Source: Owenia fusiformis
Lineage: Eukaryota; Annelida; Polychaeta; Sabellida; Oweniidae
Length of the DNA stretch: 11,981 nucleotides
Assembly (NCBI GenBank): GCA_903813345.2
Contig: CAIIXF020000451.1
Location: 1 to 11,981, forward strand
Reading direction: 5' to 3'
Position numbers and translations under genes: made by a program. Shown piece after piece: positions 6,827 through 11,981 of this stretch (its first letter is position 1; each line of letters begins with the position of its first letter). Below the pieces are notes generated by a model that was not told where the DNA came from, searched no databases, and saw nothing but the letters and a program-made list of their open reading frames with translations.

Positions 6827-6949
6827 TCCAAAAATGTTAATAACCCAGCCATTCGGCATTGGTTTAAACTCATATTTGACACAATCAAAAATTTGTTCAA
6901 CGTCCTTTCATTCTTTTTAGTTTTATTGGCCATGGTCTATTTCAAATGA
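6827..6949 (+). other. In-frame extension with a transmembrane-like segment after the TGA
   Basis: In the same frame as the 96-codon ORF, 40 sense codons run from 6827 to 6946 and end at TGA 6947-6949. The first half has an amphipathic look (AIRHWFKLIFDTIKN), and the last 16-17 residues, FNVLSFFLVLLAMVYF, are strongly hydrophobic and followed by a single Lys. This is the layout of a C-terminal membrane anchor. The base immediately after the first TGA is T, not the C of the best-known readthrough context. Confidence 0.4.
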
Positions 6950-7765
6950 CCACGCCAGTCTCATCTCTGGTGGATAAATGGAACGCATTGGCACCCTATG
7001 CAGACAGAGCCCGTGGGAAATATTGGGTGCGGAGCAAATGAGCGGAGGGTGCGGAGCTAACGGTCATTTTTGAATTTAAATTTGGGATATTTCTGAAACT
7101 AAGCCGTTTTGGGACTTCAAATATACCAAGATATGTGTATTTGAGACCAAATATCAATACAATTGTGAAAATACCAAATATGATATCTTGCGCAGATGGA
7201 AATACATTCCCATGAGATAGTCAAAAGTGATAACTATTTATTGAGTGTAATGAAACGTATCCTTCGCTAACTGCTTTTGTTTGAGATAATTATCATGAAA
7301 TATTTTTAAATTAATTTTTATGTGTGTCATTGATCCTAATCCACCCTGTAGTCTGGTGTTTGTAGAGCATTGCACCTCGTACAACTTATTCTCACAAATA
7401 TCAAACCTCATTTACTAATTAATTTTTTGTGTGAATATGAAGAGTCCAAGCATTGCTTTTTTATGTTTACTGTATAGCTATATTTAGCCTTGATATCCAT
7501 GATTTTTTAAAACAAAATCTCACCGTTAGATTTCGAGCTATTCATGTTTACTCATTTTTCTAATTGGAAAACAATGCAAATCTCATTTTTCAAAGGAAAA
7601 AAATTGAAATTCTAAGACGGTGAAAAATCATTAAAAAATACACAGATTCAGAATCCGGCAAGCATTTTCCCTTATTCCTCTCCGTTAAGAAGTTTTGTAA
7701 GGTGTTGGGTCCCTTTAAATAAGATATTTCTTGACAATTTTAAGGAAGGTGCATAACAAAATAAA
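6950..7765. other. AT-rich stretch without identified features
   Basis: I see no gene, RNA or promoter. The only visible structure is a short direct repeat, GGGTGCGGAGC, twice near 7025 and 7048. This is a reasonable place for the 3' untranslated region and downstream flank of the small gene, but no clear AATAAA lies close to 6949. Confidence 0.5.
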
Positions 7766-7896
7766 TACTGGATGACCATGAGGTTGATATGCCAGAATAC
7801 CTATCCTCGAAAAAAATACTAAGCTCGGCTTCGCCTCGCCTAGGTTTGTTTCCTCGGCTAGGTATTCTGGCATATCCACCTCATGATAATCCAGTA
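7766..7896. repeat. Fold-back (inverted-repeat) element, 131 bp
   Basis: The arms 7766-7803 and 7859-7896 are 38 bp each and inverse complements with three mismatches, both containing ATGCCAGAATACCTA in one orientation. The 55-bp centre is richer in GC (ctcggcttcgcctcgcc). This is the form of a non-autonomous fold-back or MITE-like repeat. The reverse strand reads open across it, but that is a by-product of the repeat. Confidence 0.8.
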
Positions 7897-8246
7897 TGTG
7901 TTTAATATGGGGAGGGGAGGTAATAAGGAAGTGTTTTAGAGCAGATTCAAACCAAAGTTTCATTCACACATCATTTGCGTCTAGTTGCCTCAATCCCCAG
8001 CTACGTCCCTGTATACTAATAGAAAAATTACTCTGTAGAGATGCGTTAGGTGAATGTGTATGATCCTATTAACTAATGTTTAGAAACGCTGAAATATTTC
8101 AATAAAAATGCCATTACAGTAGAGAAGTTGTATAAATATGACCAAAATGTGACGTAAATTGTCTGTGGCGATGTAGAATTCAAATTGCTATGATTTCAGA
8201 AATATAAAAGATATGTGCCTGAACTTCATGTCAATTATTATCCAAT
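7897..8246. other. No identified features
   Basis: AT-rich sequence; no ORF, RNA gene or repeat stands out. Confidence 0.5.
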
Positions 8247-8440
8247 CGAACGAAGTTCGGAGGGATATAGGGAACGCCTCCGTCCGTCCGTCCGCCTGTA
8301 CGTACGTACTTACGTACATGCGTACGTCCGTCTGGGCGATAACTCAAATACCGTTCGCCCGAGTTTATTCATATTTTGTATACATGTGCCCTATGGGAGT
8401 ACAAGTTCTGCCCGAAAGCTGATTTTCAAAATGGCCGGTC
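8247..8440. repeat. Dispersed repeat with GTCC/GTAC microsatellite
   Basis: A short inverted repeat CGAAC-gaa-GTTCG (8247-8259) leads into 'ggagggatatagggaacgcc', then (CCGT)n at about 8279-8293 and (GTAC)n-like sequence at about 8298-8325, followed by 'gggcgataactcaaata'. The GC content jumps relative to the surroundings. Similar-looking CCGTCCGT-bearing repeats are, as far as I recall, common in mollusc and other marine invertebrate genomes. The two overlapping plus-strand ORFs here are simple translations of the microsatellite. Confidence 0.65.
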
Positions 8441-8704
8441 GTAAATTTTAGTGCCGATTTTACAGTAAATTCGGTACTGTATATAAAACTGTAATAGCAA
8501 TGTGTTTTAAATGTAAAAAAATTTATAGGACATTGATTAAGCTAGAAATGTAAATATATAAGAAATACTTGGAAGCCCTCTTGAAAAATGTCTGCCTTTG
8601 CACGTCATTTTACGCCCGAGAGCCCTATAAAATTACGTGACAAAATACCTGAGATGCATTTTATCCCATTCTGTGACAAACATTTGTCGGGACAATTAGT
8701 AGGC

Positions 8705-8832
8705 GGCCATTTTAAAAAATGGCCACCATTTACATGTACGACGTGTGTGCGATTTTAGGAAAATTTTATATGTGCCTTAAAAGCATATTTTGACAACTTG
8801 GCTAGTGAACAACCATTTTGAAAATGGTGGCC
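8705..8832. repeat. Nested AAAATGGCC inverted repeats
   Basis: GGCCATTTT (8705-8713) and AAAATGGCC (8716-8724) make a perfect 9-bp stem with a 2-nt loop. CCATTTT-g-AAAATGG (8813-8827) is a second hairpin. GGCCACCATTT (8721-8731) is also complementary to AAATGGTGGCC (8822-8832), joining the two into a larger fold. AAAATGGCC also occurs near 8429. Probably a small non-coding repeat family. Confidence 0.6.
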
Positions 8833-9249
8833 TTTCTTATGTGTGTTATTTTACGATATTTGCTATATATTTCATTTGTAAAAATGCCAGCCATTTCTGT
8901 TCGATGGAATTTGCTACGCTTGGCGTTGCTGTTGTCTAGTTCCTCAATGTTCAGTATGTTTAATTTAGTGCACCAAAGAATGAAAATCATCCATGCATTA
9001 TATCTCCCTTAAAAAAATCTTATGAGTTCTGGTACACCCTGTAGTTTAAGTTTGAAATATTCAATTTCTGTGTCACATGTTTAAAACATTTCATGACATA
9101 TATTTAAAAAAAACTAACAGCCGGCATTAGCTAAGGAGACACCATGTAATCTATCATAGGTTATGACTAGAGTACATTGTATTGTTATCATTTGAAGATT
9201 AGTGTACAAGTGCTGCCATCTTTAAATGAAATGATAAATATTTTGCTAT
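8833..9249. other. No identified features
   Basis: AT-rich, with short ORFs on both strands that look random. It may include the 3' untranslated tail of the minus-strand LINE fragment that ends near 9250, but no poly(A) or target-site repeat was recognised. Confidence 0.4.
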
Positions 9250-9700
9250 CTAATGGCCATTTTCATAATGAATGATGTAAACATACACTGTCTTGATGCA
9301 ATATTCTAAAATCAAGCGATTGACAATGGTTACTGACAGATTGAGGGCAGACCCTTGTTGCCCAGTTCTGTCATCACTTATAAAAGTTTGGAATAAACAT
9401 GATATCAGTTTTAACCATGCCTGGACCTGATAAGTCTTTTTGAATACATATTGTGAATAAGAGCTGCAAGAGGTTTTTGAATCTTCTTTGCAAGCATGGC
9501 TAATAAATTCCAAAAGAGAGTTTGCATTATTCAAGTATATATATGGTAATTGCTCTTGAACTATCTCTATAAAAAGTATCCCTAAGGAGCTTACAGTGTG
9601 GACATGTTATCAAGAAGTGAATTTCATTCTCAACTTCATCCAAATCACATAGTTTGCAAGTTCTCTGACAAAGCAAAGGAATGGAAAATGTTCGAAAGTA
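9250..9700 (-). pseudogene. C-terminal end of a non-LTR retrotransposon (LINE) ORF, frameshifted
   Basis: Read on the minus strand from about 9700, the frame gives IPLLCQRTCKLC and continues into EVENEIHFLITCP. The C-x2-C-x9-H-x4-C spacing spans 9658-9602, with VENEIHFL between the ligands, and LLRDTF follows. This resembles the zinc-binding end found after the reverse transcriptase of several invertebrate LINE proteins, where similar 'C..C....VEDE.HF....CP' strings occur. That frame stops at 9529-9527, but a second frame entered near the five-T run at 9575-9571 continues LFIEIVQEQLPY and NNANSLLEFISHACK to a stop at 9252-9250. One frameshift therefore breaks the ORF. The upstream reverse transcriptase is missing. 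The part after about 9430 may be 3' untranslated sequence. Confidence 0.6.
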
Positions 9701-9960
9701 AAAGAAAAATATACTTACCTTGCTTGTTTACAAAAGTAAAACTGAGTAACACTCGGATTATGGGAGCTGGTTATGCTCAAGTACACTGGCACAGCTACTC
9801 CCCGTGCTTCAGCTGTATAGTTTCAACTAAAAATCAATCATCCCTAGTTTTATACATATTTCTAATAATACATATGTCTAAAAGCTATGATCCCAATCCT
9901 AAATAACACTCAATTATTTTCAATCAACAATGACGAGTAATAAACACAATTGACAGTAGA

Positions 9961-10009
9961 ATGTACGAGTTTCTAGAACATAATAAATCTTCAAACAGCA
10001 CACTTAAGT
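9961..10009 (+). CDS. Candidate first coding exon of the TRIM gene
   Basis: ATG at 9961 has A at -3 (agaATGT) and opens 16 codons plus one base before GTAAGA at 10010. The leftover base gives phase 1, exactly the phase the downstream exon needs at 10087 (two bases completing a codon). The joined start would be MYEFLEHNKSSNSTLK, then the acidic run. Against it: the donor has T at -1, the intron would be only 77 bp, and a phase match happens by chance one time in three. The true start could instead lie in a distant exon. Confidence 0.35.
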
Positions 10010-10086
10010 GTAAGACATTACGATTGCCTCGAGCAAAATCTCGCCAACTTCGATTCACATTACTAGTGAACAATACATTTTTTCAG
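10010..10086 (+). other. Candidate 77-bp intron / TRIM 3' splice site
   Basis: The right end, ACATTTTTTCAG (10075-10086), is a strong 3' splice site with a pyrimidine run, and 'actagtgaac' about 20 bases upstream could hold a branch point. The left end, GTAAGA at 10010, is a fair donor. The acceptor is much better supported than the donor: no ATG precedes the RING in frame after the stop at 10011-10013. Confidence 0.5.
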
Positions 10087-11867
10087 CTGCTCAGCTTGAC
10101 ACAAGTGATGAAGAGGATGACATAGCTGCCGTGGAACTAGAGGGTGATGAACTCAACTGTCCTATTTGTATGAAGCGGCTAAAGGAGCCCAAGTTGACAC
10201 CTTGCGGCCATACCATGTGTTGCCGATGTTTAGATAATTGGGCCCTTGAAAAAGGCAAAGAAAAGTGTCCTTGTCCTGTATGTAAACAACAAATTGATAT
10301 GCCGGGAGGGGGAGCGAGAGAATTAAAAGGGAATTATGCATTGATAGGAGTTTTAGAAACTCTAAAAGATAAATCAAGGAAAATGCCTGGAAAAGTGAAG
10401 AAAACTCGAAAACTCATTAAATATTGTAAAATCCATCCTGATGAACCGCTCAAGTTCTATTGTATACGCTGCAGTGAGGTCGTTTGCAGAGACTGCATCG
10501 TTACCACTCACGAGGGACATAAGCCTGTTGGACTTAAACAAGGTCTTATCCAAACATCAGAACAAAGAGAGTTAACATTACAAACAATAATTACAAACAA
10601 TAATAGATTTCAAGAGCATCTTGATAATAAAGCAGCAATAGTGAAGGAAAAAGTTCAATCTGCAAAACAAGTTCAAACCAACGCAGTCAATACGCAATAC
10701 GAACATGAATTGACGGAAGGAAAGTCTACAGTTGATATCGAAGAAACTAAATACAATCAAATAGAAAGTATGACAAAACAGCACGATGAGAACATAGTCA
10801 CAGTCGACAATATACAGGAGGACAATTTTAGAAAGACCAAAGCGCATAATGATCAACTTCAGTCAGAAATAACCGTAATACAAGGTATACTCCAACAACT
10901 CAAATCTGATCAACAGTTTGACAACCCAGATGACAGTATACGATTTCTACAGGAACTAGCCGAGAAAGTACAAGAATGGAAGAAAACCCCAATAACTGAC
11001 ATTAGACAAGAACTAGCCATTCCACAGTATGTTGATGGTGATTCTACAGGAGCAGGTCTAACATTCGGTAAAATATTATCCACTAAGAATATTGTGTCGA
11101 AACAAATTAAAATAGAGAAATTGTGTAAAACTACTCCTGAGATCTATAACATTACTGTATTAGAGAACAGAAGTGTAGTAACTGCTCACTATGAAGCTGG
11201 TATTAACATTCATGATCCCACCACTCATGTTATTAAGCATCATATCGATATGGAATGCTACCGACTTACATCAATAGACAATCAAATAATATGTGTAGAT
11301 TATGAATCTGGTACCATTAGCATTCTGAGTGATGAGGGTGAGCGTATAGGATCAGTAGATTGTGTGAATCCACCGGTGCATTGTGTAGCAGCAGCTCCAG
11401 GAGGAGAATTGGCAGTAATACATGGAGGCAGTGACACACATAACAAATTATCATTCATTAACATTAAAGAGAATAGAATAATATCAACATGTGATGTAAA
11501 AAGTGATGGAAATGTACCTTGGATGTCAATCACCTCCAATAATGAAGCAATCATTTCATACAGCGATAACATCATCAGGTGTTATAATCCTCAGGGAGAG
11601 GAACTATTTACATATGATCCGAATACTCAGGGAGGACATAAGCTTTCTGCAGGTGGAGTGTGCAGTGATGTATTCGGAAATGTGATAGTAGTTAGTTACA
11701 CAAACACAGTTCATCTGCTCAGTTCTACTTTAAATTGCCGTCAGTTGCTCATAAGAGAACATGAAGGCATCAAGTTGCCTTATGATGTTGCAATAGACAA
11801 TGAGGGGAATTTAATTGTAGGATGCTTTTGGTCTGGTGAGATCTACCGTGTAAAATATCTAGAATGA
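10087..11867 (+). CDS. TRIM-family E3 ubiquitin ligase, last exon (RING, B-box 2, coiled coil, NHL-like propeller)
   Basis: Residues are counted from codon 10131. A C3HC4 RING is complete: C10, C13, C25, H27, C30, C33, C48, C51. A B-box 2 follows: C99, H102, C111, C114, C119, C122, H127, H130. There is no B-box 1. About 144-290 is a Gln/Glu/Lys-rich coiled coil for dimerisation. About 340-578 holds roughly six blade-like repeats ending in LPYDVAIDNEGNLIVGC, resembling the NHL propeller of TRIM2/3/32/71-type proteins, used to bind substrate or RNA. All zinc ligands are present, so ubiquitin ligase activity is expected. Codon 10131 is GTG and cannot be the start in an animal; the frame continues upstream as AQLDTSDEEDDIAA to a splice acceptor at 10086, and no ATG lies in frame before the RING. 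The exon is therefore 5' partial. Invertebrate genomes often carry many such TRIM genes, some linked to immunity; the role of this one is unknown. Confidence 0.88.
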
Positions 11868-11981
11868 GGTGACTATAGAAGTAAGAGTGGATGATTAACA
11901 AGAGCATTGACATCAATTGTCCTGTAGATGTTGCAATAGACAATGAGGGGAATTTAATTGTAGGATGCTTTTGGTCTGGTG
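11784..11981 (+). repeat. Direct duplication of the last propeller blade
   Basis: The 55 bases at 11784-11838 recur without change at 11927-11981, 143 bp away, and the second copy runs off the window. Bases just upstream are also similar ('catcaa...cct'). The second copy lies after the TGA at 11865 and is open in another frame from ATG 11891, reading PVDVAIDNEGNLIVGC. It is either a duplicated 3' end of this gene or the start of a neighbouring TRIM/NHL copy. Confidence 0.85.

Noticed and set aside
7715-7963. 82-codon minus-strand ORF
   Set aside because: It runs through both arms of the fold-back repeat; the frame is a by-product of the palindrome.
8213-8451. Two overlapping plus-strand ORFs with VRPS/YVRTYV-like strings
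   Set aside because: They translate the GTCC/GTAC microsatellite and have no other protein character.
9711-9724. U1 snRNA-like start ATACTTACCT
   Set aside because: Similarity ends after ten bases; it is just a splice-donor complement and nothing downstream resembles U1.
9598-9906. 102-codon plus-strand ORF
   Set aside because: It is antisense to the LINE motif at 9602-9700 and has no domain of its own.
10131-10133. GTG as the TRIM start codon
   Set aside because: GTG starts are not used this way in animal nuclear genes; the frame continues upstream to a splice acceptor.

Overview
This is AT-rich, intron-bearing eukaryotic DNA, most likely from a marine invertebrate. Support comes from a spliced TRIM-type RING/B-box/NHL-like gene, a Ty3/gypsy LTR retrotransposon, a decayed LINE end and a GTCC/GTAC-rich dispersed repeat. 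A mollusc or other lophotrochozoan seems most likely, with amphioxus-like animals as an alternative; no sequence search was possible, so this is a guess.

Layout. Positions 1-5309 are the 3' half of a plus-strand Ty3/gypsy element: an open reading frame entering from the left edge with a DD35E integrase core and GPY/F module, a very long low-complexity C-terminal extension (stop at 2680-2682), an untranslated stretch with a ~100-105-bp tandem repeat, a hairpin and polypurine-like tract, and a complete 3' LTR (3788-5309) bounded by TGTAACA...TGTTACA. The LTR has its own TATA box, a ~32-bp satellite in the transcribed part, and a poly(A) signal in the loop of a perfect stem near its end. Positions 5310-6310 are non-genic host DNA or an unnamed repeat, dominated by ~60-bp units starting GTGACTTACCCCAC, whose junctions make palindromes centred on GTCACGTGAC. 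A broken coding-like fragment sits between the units. At 6394-6949 there is a small gene candidate: inverted CCAAT box, TATA box, a uORF, a 96-codon ORF, then an in-frame TGA followed by 40 more open codons ending in a transmembrane-like segment.

Positions 6950-9250 hold no convincing gene, only a fold-back repeat (7766-7896), a GTCC/GTAC microsatellite repeat (about 8247-8440) and AAAATGGCC inverted repeats (8705-8832). On the minus strand at 9250-9700 is the frameshifted C-terminal end of a LINE-type ORF with a C-x2-C-x9-H-x4-C motif. The right end (10087-11867) is the large last exon of a TRIM E3 ubiquitin ligase gene (RING, B-box 2, coiled coil, NHL-like propeller). A possible first exon with an ATG lies 77 bp upstream at 9961-10009. 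After the stop, the last propeller blade is partly duplicated and runs off the window.

No functional cooperation between the genes is evident. The window reads as a host TRIM locus and a small unknown gene set in repeat-rich DNA that received a gypsy insertion.
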